Assembly (NCBI GenBank): GCA_964464035.1
Contig: CAYXEN010000031.1
Coordinates: forward strand, 1 to 28,779
Reading direction: 5' to 3'
Origin: CAYXEN01 sp964464035
Lineage (GTDB): Bacteria; Krumholzibacteriota; Krumholzibacteriia; WVZY01
Length of the DNA stretch: 28,779 nucleotides
The translations under genes were made by a program, and so were the position numbers. The notes under the pieces are model-generated. The model had not been told where the DNA came from and ran no database searches. It saw nothing but the letters and a program-made list of their open reading frames with translations. Shown piece after piece: positions 22,755 to 28,779 of this stretch; within the stretch, counting starts at the first letter, position 1; the number at the start of each line of letters is the position of its first letter.

Positions 22755-25700
22755 TCATCGCCCTCTCTTCTTGGCGCGCCGCAACTGCATCTCCTTCAAG
22801 AGAGCGTAAATAGCCGGTATCACCATCAACGTCAGAAACGTGGCGGTGACCATTCCCCCCACCATCGGGGCGGCGATTCGCTTCATCACGGACGCGCCGG
22901 TGCCGTGTCCCCACATGATGGGGAGGAGTCCTCCGATGATGGCGGCTACGGTCATGACGATCGGGCGGACGCGCTGCGCGGCTCCTTCGAATGTCGCAGC
23001 TCTTATATCATCGAACGTGTTCACGCCGTCGCGCTCCATCCGTTTTCGGAACGCCAACTCGAGATACAACAGCATCAAGACGCCGATCTCAGCCGTTACG
23101 CCCCCGAGGGCGATAAACCCGACGCCGACGGCCACGCTCATGTCGTATCCGAGGAAGTACATGAGCCAAATGCCGCCTACGAGCCCGAAAGGAATTGAGA
23201 GAAAGGCAATGATCGTCAGCAGCACGTTCTTGAATATGAAGTAGAGCAACAGGAGAATGATCATGAGGGTCACCGGCACGACGACCGCAAGCCGCTTCTT
23301 GGCACGCTGCATATACTCGTACTGCCCGCTCCAGGACAAGAAGTAACCCGGCGGAAGTTCGACCTGTTCAGCGACGGCTTTCTGGGCGTCCGCCACGTAA
23401 CTGCCGATATCGCGGTCGCGGATGTCGATGTACACGAGGGCGTTGGGAACGGCGTTTTCACTCTTGACGACTTGGGCGCCGCGAGAAACTTCGATGTCGG
23501 CCAGCTGCTCTATGGGAATATGCTCGCCGTTCGGCGTCTTGACGAAGGTTCGTTTGAGCTTGTCTATGTCATCGCGAAGTTCCCTCGAGTAGCGGAGGTT
23601 GATGGTGTAGCGCTCCAATCCCTCCACCGTGTTCGTGATAGGCATCCCGCCTATGGCCGTGCGCAGGACGTCCTGGACATTCTTGATCGTGAGTCCGTAT
23701 CTCGCGATCTCGTCACGATCGATCTTGAAATCGATATAGTACCCGCCGACGGCGCGCTCGGCATAGACGCTTGCGGTCCCCGGGACCATGTTCAAAACGC
23801 GCTCGATCTTCTCGCCGATGGACTGGATGACCTTGAGATCCGGTCCGAATATCTTGACGCCCACCGGCGTGCGGATCCCCGTGGTCAGCATGTCGAGGCG
23901 CGCCTTGATCGGCATGGACCACGTGTTCGTGACCCCCGGCAGCTTCGTGGCCTCGTCCATTTCGGCGATGAGTTTCTCGAGCGTCATCCCGGGGCGCCAC
24001 TGGTCTTCCGGCTTCAGCTCGATGATGGTTTCGATCATTCCCAAGGGGGCGTTGTCCGTGGCTGAACTGGCGCGGCCGGCTTTTCCGAATACCCTCTCGA
24101 CCTCCGGGATCGTTTTGAGAATCCTGTCTTGGGTCTGGAGAATATCGGAGATCTCCGTTATCGAGACCCCGGGAAACACCGACGGCATCGCGAGAATCGT
24201 CCCCTCGTTCAGCGGCGGCATGAACTCCGAACCCAACTTGCTCAAGGGATAAGCCGTCAAAACGAGCACCACCACCGCGGCGATTATGATGAGCCCCTTC
24301 CGCCTCAGCACGACGTGCATGAGGCGGGTGTAGGTGGCCGTTATCACTCGATTCAGCGGGTTCTTGGATTCCGGTCTGATCTTCCCCCGTATGAGGTAAT
24401 ACATCAGGACCGGAACGAGCGTGATCTGCAAGAGAGCGGCCCCGGCCATCGCGAACGTCTTCGTGTAGGCGAGGGGTCGGAACAAGCGCCCTTCCTGAGC
24501 CTCGAGCGCGAAAATCGGAATGAAAGAGAGCGTAATGATCAGAAGCGAGTTGAACAGCGCATGCCCGACTTCTTTCGAGGACTTCGATATCAACTCGACC
24601 GTCGTCACGCCGCCGTGTTCTTCGGCCTCGATGTGCTTATGCGCGTTCTCTATCATCACGATCGCGCTGTCGATCATGGCGCCGATGGCTATGGCGATGC
24701 CTCCCAAGGACATTATGTTGGCGCTTACGCCGATGCGGCTCATGACGATGAAGGCGATGAGGATGCCGATGGGCAGCATGAGGATGGCCACGAGCGCGCT
24801 GCGCAGATGCAGGAGGAACAATACGCAGATGAGAGCGACGATGATGCTCTCCTCGACAAGTTTGTCCTTGAGCGATTCCACGCCGCGCTCTATCAGGTCA
24901 CTGCGATCGTAAGCCGGTTCGATACGAACGCCTTCCGGCAGACTCTTTTGTATTTCCGCTATCTTGGCCTTGACGTTTTTTATGACCTCCAGGGCGTTTT
25001 CGCCGAAACGCATGACGACTATTCCGCCGACCACCTCTCCCTCGCCGTTCTTCTCGGCGACTCCGCGCCGCATTTCGGGCCCCAGGTGGACGGTCGCTAC
25101 ATCGCGGATCAGGACCGGCGTCCCGCGGGCATCCGTGCCCACGACGATTTTTTCGATGTCATCCACGCTTTTCACGTAACCGAGACCGCGGATTATGTAC
25201 TCGATTCCCGTCTTCTCGAGCGTCCGACCGCCGACATCGTTGTTGCTTTCCTTGATCGCGCGGGAGATATCCTGGATCGAGAGGTCGTACGCCAAGAGCT
25301 TGTTGGGGTCGACTTCGACCTGGTACTGCTTCACGAAGCCGCCGATGCTCGCCACCTCGGCGACCCCGGGGACCGTCGTAAGCTGATAGCGGATGTACCA
25401 GTCCTGGAGAGATCGAAGCTCACTCAAGTCGTGGCGATCACTCTCCACTGTGTACTCGTAGACCCAGCCCACGGCGCTGGCATCCGGGCCCAAGGTGGGG
25501 ACGACGCCCTCGGGGAGCTGGTCCATGGCGAAATTGAGGTATTCGAGCACGCGGGAACGGGCCCAGTACATGTCGGTCCCGTCTTCGAAAATGACGAATA
25601 CGAACGAGTACCCGAAGAACGAGTAGCCGCGCACCACCTTCGTGTGGGGAACCGAAAGCATGGTGGTGGTCAACGGGTACGTCACCTGCTCTTCGACGGT

Positions 25701-25877
25701 TTGGGGGGCCTGGCCGGGGAATTCCGTGTAAATGATCACTTGAACATCGGACAGATCGGGGAGTGCATCGAGAGGCGTATGGAAAAGGGTATAGACACCA
25801 GCCCCGATCGTGAAAATCGTGAACAGTATGACGAGGAAACGGTTGTTGAGGGACCAATCGATTATTCTCTCTATCAT
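22755..25877 (-). CDS. cusA: CusA-like Cu(I)/Ag(I) efflux RND transporter
   Basis: 1040 residues, the inner-membrane proton-driven pump of a tripartite metal exporter. It has 12 predicted helices and two large periplasmic loops. Helix 4 reads GGIAIAIGAMIDSAIVMIEN, the HME-RND signature of the monovalent-metal class. The methionines that form the metal site of E. coli CusA (573, 623, 672) correspond to Met564 (ILAMPS), Met614 (PLGMIET) and Met663 (LDMLTTG). Most relay methionines are also kept (Met269, 389, 401, 408, 477, 492), so copper or silver is the likely cargo rather than zinc or cobalt. The ATG at 25877 follows the cusB-like stop by 77 nt. No outer-membrane TolC/CusC partner is in the window. 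Confidence 0.93.
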   Translation of the reverse strand: MIERIIDWSLNNRFLVILFTIFTIGAGVYTLFHTPLDALPDLSDVQVIIYTEFPGQAPQTVEEQVTYPLTTTMLSVPHTKVVRGYSFFGYSFVFVIFEDGTDMYWARSRVLEYLNFAMDQLPEGVVPTLGPDASAVGWVYEYTVESDRHDLSELRSLQDWYIRYQLTTVPGVAEVASIGGFVKQYQVEVDPNKLLAYDLSIQDISRAIKESNNDVGGRTLEKTGIEYIIRGLGYVKSVDDIEKIVVGTDARGTPVLIRDVATVHLGPEMRRGVAEKNGEGEVVGGIVVMRFGENALEVIKNVKAKIAEIQKSLPEGVRIEPAYDRSDLIERGVESLKDKLVEESIIVALICVLFLLHLRSALVAILMLPIGILIAFIVMSRIGVSANIMSLGGIAIAIGAMIDSAIVMIENAHKHIEAEEHGGVTTVELISKSSKEVGHALFNSLLIITLSFIPIFALEAQEGRLFRPLAYTKTFAMAGAALLQITLVPVLMYYLIRGKIRPESKNPLNRVITATYTRLMHVVLRRKGLIIIAAVVVLVLTAYPLSKLGSEFMPPLNEGTILAMPSVFPGVSITEISDILQTQDRILKTIPEVERVFGKAGRASSATDNAPLGMIETIIELKPEDQWRPGMTLEKLIAEMDEATKLPGVTNTWSMPIKARLDMLTTGIRTPVGVKIFGPDLKVIQSIGEKIERVLNMVPGTASVYAERAVGGYYIDFKIDRDEIARYGLTIKNVQDVLRTAIGGMPITNTVEGLERYTINLRYSRELRDDIDKLKRTFVKTPNGEHIPIEQLADIEVSRGAQVVKSENAVPNALVYIDIRDRDIGSYVADAQKAVAEQVELPPGYFLSWSGQYEYMQRAKKRLAVVVPVTLMIILLLLYFIFKNVLLTIIAFLSIPFGLVGGIWLMYFLGYDMSVAVGVGFIALGGVTAEIGVLMLLYLELAFRKRMERDGVNTFDDIRAATFEGAAQRVRPIVMTVAAIIGGLLPIMWGHGTGASVMKRIAAPMVGGMVTATFLTLMVIPAIYALLKEMQLRRAKKRGR

Positions 25878-25954
25878 CGTTCTTTCACTTTTCGTCAGGG
25901 TTCAGATCAAGCTGCGCTGCCGCGCCGCCGGCGGTCCGGGGACCGAAGAAGGCG

Positions 25955-27091
25955 CTACATCTTCATCTTCATCATGGCCGATCCCAGGCGGCTCTCCGAG
26001 TCGATGAGGAAATTAGCCGATGTCGCGACGATTTCACCCGCTTCGACACCGGAGAGAACCTGGTAGTAATCGCCCGCTTTGGCGCCGAGGACGACCTCCC
26101 GGGGCTCGAATACTCCTTTGCGTTTCTGCACGAAGACGATCTTGCGCTCCCCGGTGTCCAAAACGGCTTCCGTAGGGATCGCAAGAGCGCTATCGGCGAT
26201 GATACTGCGCAGGCGGACATTCGCGTACATTCCCGGCTTGAGTTTCAGTCCCGGGTTGTCGAATTCGACGCGGATCTTGATCGTCCTCGTCTTCTCATCC
26301 AGGTAGGGATATACGTAGTTGACCTTTCCGGAAAAGGTCTCTCCGGCGTAATACGAAAGAATCATTTCGGCGCCTTGCCCCACGGACACGAGAGGTATCT
26401 CGTACTCGTAGATGTCGGCGTATACCCAGATCTTCGAAAGATCGGCGATGACGAAAAGATCCTGACCGGCATCGACGTGTGCTCCCTCAGAGATATTCTT
26501 CTTGATGATGTATCCCGATGAGGGAGAATGGATCATCATGGTTTTCGTGATGCTTCCCGAAGTTTCCAGGTCTTTGATGTGATTCTCGGGAATGTCCCAG
26601 AACTCGAGCCGCTTTTTCGCCGACAAGATCAACTCCTTGCCCCCCAGGCGCGGGCGCACCGATTCCCCCCGAAGCGAGAGCAGGTATTCCTGTTCGGTGC
26701 TCACCACCTCCGGGCTGTAGATCGTGTAGAGCGGCTCTCCTCGCGACACTATTTTGCCCGTGTAATCCGCATACAGGTTCTCGATCCATCCGCTTACCTT
26801 CGTGCTAACTGTCGTGACGCGAGTTTCGTCGTAATCCACCCGGCCGACGGTTCGGATCTCCACCTCCAGCTTTCGCTGTTCTACCGTCGCAAATGTTACT
26901 CCGAGCAGTTGCATCCTCTCCGTCGGAATGGATACTTCCTTCGAACCGCTTTCTTCCATCGCCATTTCGCCCTTGCCGGCGGCGGATTCGCCTCCGGTCC
27001 TGGTCCTCGTAAGAAGGATCCCGGTTTCGACACCGACGACGGCGAGCAGGCCTATGATTATGAAAGTAGATCGCAAGCGCAATTCATACAC
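25955..27091 (-). CDS. cusB: CusB-like periplasmic adaptor (membrane fusion protein)
   Basis: 378 residues. It bridges the RND pump to an outer-membrane channel and may hand metal to it. Residues 8-29 form an N-terminal membrane anchor or signal. The core has the adaptor order: beta-barrel part (VEIRTVGRVDYDETRVTTVS), a lipoyl-like/hairpin region (WIENLYADYTGKIVSRGEPL, SPEVVSTEQEYLLSLR), MIHSPSSGYI, then GMYANVRL and AIPTEAVLDTG. Met43 and Met45 after the anchor recall N-terminal metal-binding methionines of CusB, and the protein ends in AMMKMKM. The ATG at 27091 follows GGGAGGT by only 2-3 nt; a TTG at codon 4 is an alternative. It sits between the YHS gene and the pump. Confidence 0.9.
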   Translation of the reverse strand: MYELRLRSTFIIIGLLAVVGVETGILLTRTRTGGESAAGKGEMAMEESGSKEVSIPTERMQLLGVTFATVEQRKLEVEIRTVGRVDYDETRVTTVSTKVSGWIENLYADYTGKIVSRGEPLYTIYSPEVVSTEQEYLLSLRGESVRPRLGGKELILSAKKRLEFWDIPENHIKDLETSGSITKTMMIHSPSSGYIIKKNISEGAHVDAGQDLFVIADLSKIWVYADIYEYEIPLVSVGQGAEMILSYYAGETFSGKVNYVYPYLDEKTRTIKIRVEFDNPGLKLKPGMYANVRLRSIIADSALAIPTEAVLDTGERKIVFVQKRKGVFEPREVVLGAKAGDYYQVLSGVEAGEIVATSANFLIDSESRLGSAMMKMKM

Positions 27092-27175
27092 CTCCCGTGG
27101 GACTAAGGATTTCCGGGCGTGGGCCTGGGCCGGACGCCCGCCGGGACCAGACCACGCCCATACGACCGGACGGGC

Positions 27176-27355
27176 CTAATGATCCTGCTTGCTTTGATGC
27201 ATTGCGTATCGGTCTGGGTCGGATTCGAAAGTGGCCTGGCACAATGAACAGCAGAGCAAATAAACATTGCCGCGGTATTCGATGCTTATGTGCGCCTTGT
27301 TGCGATTGACTTTCTTTCCGCAGACGGGGTCCTTGTCGAAAGTCCGCTGTGTCAT
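27176..27355 (-). CDS. YHS-domain protein, 59 residues
   Basis: Reading the minus strand from an ATG at 27355 (AAAGGA upstream) gives 59 residues. DKDPVCGKKVN at residues 7-17, then ISIEYRGNVYLLCCSLCQAT and FESDPDRYA, is the complete YHS pattern. It has Cys12 plus the CCSLC cysteines (35, 36, 39) for metal binding. YHS domains accompany copper ATPases and other metal proteins and are thought to bind or deliver metal. It is the first gene of the cus operon, 84 nt ahead of the cusB-like gene, which suggests a small copper-binding partner. It is short but highly specific in sequence. Confidence 0.85.
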   Translation of the reverse strand: MTQRTFDKDPVCGKKVNRNKAHISIEYRGNVYLLCCSLCQATFESDPDRYAMHQSKQDH

Positions 27356-27379
27356 GATCTTATCCTTTCCGTTGGTCGA

Positions 27380-27679
27380 TCACAATAGCTTTCGTCCGGT
27401 TGATTCGAGATGCTCACATATCAAATACAAGGCCACCTGACGGCAATAGTCATAAGCGAAGCTTGGTGATCGGCTTGCGCCGATATGCTGCAAGGAAGTC
27501 GTTGTGCTTGGGAACGATTCGTGTGGATTATTAAACAGCGGCTGCAGAATAATGTCCAGCAAGGCGGCCAGGAGGGGGGTTGACCGCCGGCCGATTGACC
27601 CCGCCTTTGCCCAAGCCCCTGATTCGCCCGGCAGGTACAAGGGGGCCCACGAATCTTCGCGCGCTCTCTCCTCGCCCCC
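27380..27679. other. Intergenic region between the divergent cus and arsR-type operons
   Basis: About 400 nt separate the YHS gene and the regulator. Beyond the elements listed near 27680-27744, I see no supported gene. A minus-strand frame ending near 27380 reads CRQVALYLICEHLESTGRKL, which could be a remnant of an older gene, but nothing supports its start. The cus operon promoter should lie here; I could not pick one reliably. Confidence 0.4.
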
Positions 27680-27698
27680 CGCCGAGCTCGGCGTTTTT
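27680..27698 (+). terminator. Possible short terminator hairpin before the regulator promoter
   Basis: CGCCG-AGCT-CGGCG (27680-27693) followed by TTTTT (27694-27698). The 5-bp stem is short, and no upstream plus-strand gene is evident, so it may simply insulate the promoter or be chance. Confidence 0.3.
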
Positions 27699-27701
27699 CC
27701 C

Positions 27702-27730
27702 TTGACATTTGCCCGAAACTTGATTATTCA
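27702..27730 (+). promoter_or_regulatory. Sigma70 promoter of the ArsR-rhodanese gene
   Basis: Perfect -35 TTGACA (27702-27707), 17-nt spacer, -10-like TATTCA (27725-27730). The -10 is overlapped by the operator palindrome, the usual arrangement for a self-repressed regulator. Confidence 0.65.
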
Positions 27731-27744
27731 ATTGTTAAATTGAA
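27727..27744 (+). promoter_or_regulatory. Palindromic operator, probable ArsR-family site
   Basis: TTCAATTGTTAAATTGAA is a perfect 7-bp inverted repeat around GTTA. An overlapping one, ATTGTT/AACAAT, spans 27731-27748. AT-rich interrupted palindromes over the -10 are typical ArsR/SmtB operators. It lies between the promoter and the ribosome site AGGAGA (27749-27754). Confidence 0.65.
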
Positions 27745-27759
27745 CAATAGGAGAGTCCC

Positions 27760-28434
27760 ATGAAAAGCCGAGAATTCAAAGACTCCGTTTTCCAACACTT
27801 TGCGCGGATCGCGCACGCCTTCTCCGCTCCCAAGCGGCTGGAGATCGTCGACGTGCTGAGCCAGGGGACACGGGACGTGGAGACTCTCGCCCGGGAGGTC
27901 CACTCGACCGTGGCGAATACTTCCCGTCATCTCCAGGTCCTGAAGCAGGCGCACCTCGTCGAGACTCGAAGGGACGGAGTCCGCGTCATCTACCGCCTGG
28001 CCGACGCCGAGGTGGTGCGGTGCTGGAAGCACCTTCAGTCGCTCGCGGAGAGCCTCCTCCCCGACGTGAAGGATGCTGTTCGGCGCTACTTCAACGAGCG
28101 GGAGGGCATGGAACCCATCTCCCGGGAGGAACTCCAGCGCCGGATCCGCCAAGGTGACGTGATCGTGCTCGATGTCCGCCCGGCTGAGGAATACGAAGCC
28201 GGCCACATACCAGGGGCGGTCTCTCTTCCTTTGCCCGAGCTCACCGAACGGCTGGACGAGATTCCCTCGGACCGCGAGGTGGTGGCTTACTGCCGGGGGC
28301 CGTACTGCGTGCTGTCCGCCGAAGCGGTGCTACGCCTCCGAGAGGCCGGGTATCGGGCAGTGCGCCTGGCAGACGGCCTCCACGAATGGCGCGAAGCCGG
28401 GCTAGAAGTCGAGACCGCCGGCACCAAGGAGTGA
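27760..28434 (+). CDS. ArsR-family regulator fused to a rhodanese domain
   Basis: 224 residues in two domains. Residues 8-100 form a winged helix of the ArsR/SmtB type (AHAFSAPKRLEIVDVL, TLAREVHSTVANTSRHLQVL, VIYRLAD). The classic ELCVCD metal site is absent; the DNA-binding part has only Cys88. Residues 118-216 are a rhodanese domain with VIVLDVRPAEEYEAGHIPGA and the active-site loop CRGPYC, Cys178 being the expected persulfide-carrying residue, with Cys183 close by. It probably represses its own promoter and senses sulfane sulfur or a thiol-reactive metal through the rhodanese cysteines; that is inference. An SQR-like gene follows 10 nt downstream, and the cus operon is divergent. Confidence 0.92.
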   Translation: MKSREFKDSVFQHFARIAHAFSAPKRLEIVDVLSQGTRDVETLAREVHSTVANTSRHLQVLKQAHLVETRRDGVRVIYRLADAEVVRCWKHLQSLAESLLPDVKDAVRRYFNEREGMEPISREELQRRIRQGDVIVLDVRPAEEYEAGHIPGAVSLPLPELTERLDEIPSDREVVAYCRGPYCVLSAEAVLRLREAGYRAVRLADGLHEWREAGLEVETAGTKE

Positions 28435-28444
28435 AGGCGCAGCC

Positions 28445-28779
28445 ATGAACAGAGCTACACGCATTGTCATCCTGGGAGCTTCTTTCGGGGGCCTGACGGT
28501 TGCCTGCGAGCTTCGGCGCAACCTGCCGCGCCGCAAGCGCGAGATCACCGTTGTCGCACGGGACGGCGACTTCGTTTTCATCCCGTCGCTGCCGTGGGTG
28601 GCGCTGGGCAGAAGGACGATGGATCAGATCTCCTTCCCTCTCGCCGGGATGCTCGAGTCGCGGGGCATCGAATTCGTCCATGGCGCGGCGTCGCGGATCG
28701 ACCCGCAGGGGCAGAAAGTTCACGTCGGCGATACCGTGCTGGAATACGATTTCCTGGTGATCGCCACCGGCCACCGCAG
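28445..28779 (+). CDS. SQR-like FAD-dependent oxidoreductase, N-terminal part (runs off the right edge)
   Basis: 111 residues are visible from the ATG at 28445. RIVILGASFGGLTVACELRR is the FAD-binding Rossmann start. VARDGDFVFIPSLPWVALGR closely resembles the sulfide:quinone oxidoreductase and flavocytochrome-c sulfide dehydrogenase group, and FLVIATGHR is the second dinucleotide-fold motif. If an SQR, it oxidises sulfide at the membrane and passes electrons to quinone, making polysulfide or persulfide. The catalytic cysteines would lie beyond the window, so the reaction is not proven. Coupling with an ArsR-rhodanese gene suits a sulfide or persulfide response. Confidence 0.85.
   Translation, partial: MNRATRIVILGASFGGLTVACELRRNLPRRKREITVVARDGDFVFIPSLPWVALGRRTMDQISFPLAGMLESRGIEFVHGAASRIDPQGQKVHVGDTVLEYDFLVIATGHR

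Noticed and set aside
24129..26066. A 645-residue plus-strand open frame opposite the cus genes
   Set aside because: Antisense to cusA and cusB, low-complexity His/Asp/Arg composition, no motif.
27380..27640. Minus-strand frame of 86 residues upstream of the YHS gene
   Set aside because: Part of it reads plausibly, but there is no ribosome site, no recognisable family and an overlapping alternative frame; kept only as a possible remnant.
1..28779. CRISPR array, prophage, transposon or toxin-antitoxin system
   Set aside because: No regularly spaced repeats, integrase, transposase, phage structural genes or toxin-antitoxin pair were recognised in any frame.

Overview
The window (28,779 bases, GC-rich, with one 100-N gap) looks like a piece of a metagenome-assembled bacterial genome. 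Likely source: a Gram-negative member of the FCB-type candidate phyla (Eisenbacteria or Krumholzibacteria-like). This is inference, from secreted proteins carrying a dockerin-like Ca-binding tail, a lipoprotein with repeated SbsA-type Ig domains, DivIVA next to a type-2 (eukaryote-like) IleRS, and a CusAB-type RND pump implying an outer membrane. No rRNA or marker tree is available here, so the phylum is not settled.

Layout. (1) 1-1830, minus strand: three small exported proteins (one cut by the window edge), the last a dockerin-type protein behind a clear sigma70 promoter and a structured leader. (2) 1941-2185, minus: tRNA-Val(UAC) placed 6 nt after a 53-residue membrane protein. (3) 2271-16320, minus: a long housekeeping run. 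In transcription order it is yggS, divIVA, a DUF167 gene, a purine nucleoside phosphorylase, ileS (type 2), a DksA/TraR zinc-finger gene, lspA, rluD-type, rsbV-like, rsbW-like, rsbU-like phosphatase, ruvX, mltG and larE. It resembles the ylm/divIVA-ileS-lspA-rluD cluster known from many bacteria, with a complete phosphatase/kinase/antagonist partner-switching set inserted between rluD and ruvX. (4) 16621-18605, plus: an Ig-domain lipoprotein broken by a frameshift close to a contig end, followed by a 100-N gap flanked by two identical 55-bp copies. (5) 19055-22205, plus: a DEAD-box RNA helicase and the ribosome-associated GTPase TypA/BipA. (6) 22306-27355, minus: a copper/silver export operon, YHS-domain protein, CusB-like adaptor, CusA-like pump and a PII-like signalling protein. 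(7) 27702-28779, plus: a divergent ArsR-rhodanese fusion regulator with a promoter and overlapping palindromic operator, then an SQR-like flavoprotein cut by the window end.

How the genes work together. The central run combines cell-wall, division, tRNA-charging, lipoprotein-processing and stress-signalling functions. RsbU-like phosphatase, RsbW-like kinase and RsbV-like antagonist form a closed regulatory circuit whose output (a sigma factor or another partner) is not in the window. The right end is a metal and sulfur response block: Cu(I)/Ag(I) export on one strand and a probable persulfide- or metal-responsive repressor with an SQR-like enzyme on the other.

Best candidates for something less described: the YHS-CusB-CusA-PII operon, the single-protein ArsR-rhodanese sensor, the tRNA coupled to a tiny membrane gene, and the conserved leaders before the exported proteins. 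No CRISPR array, insertion sequence, prophage or rRNA was seen.
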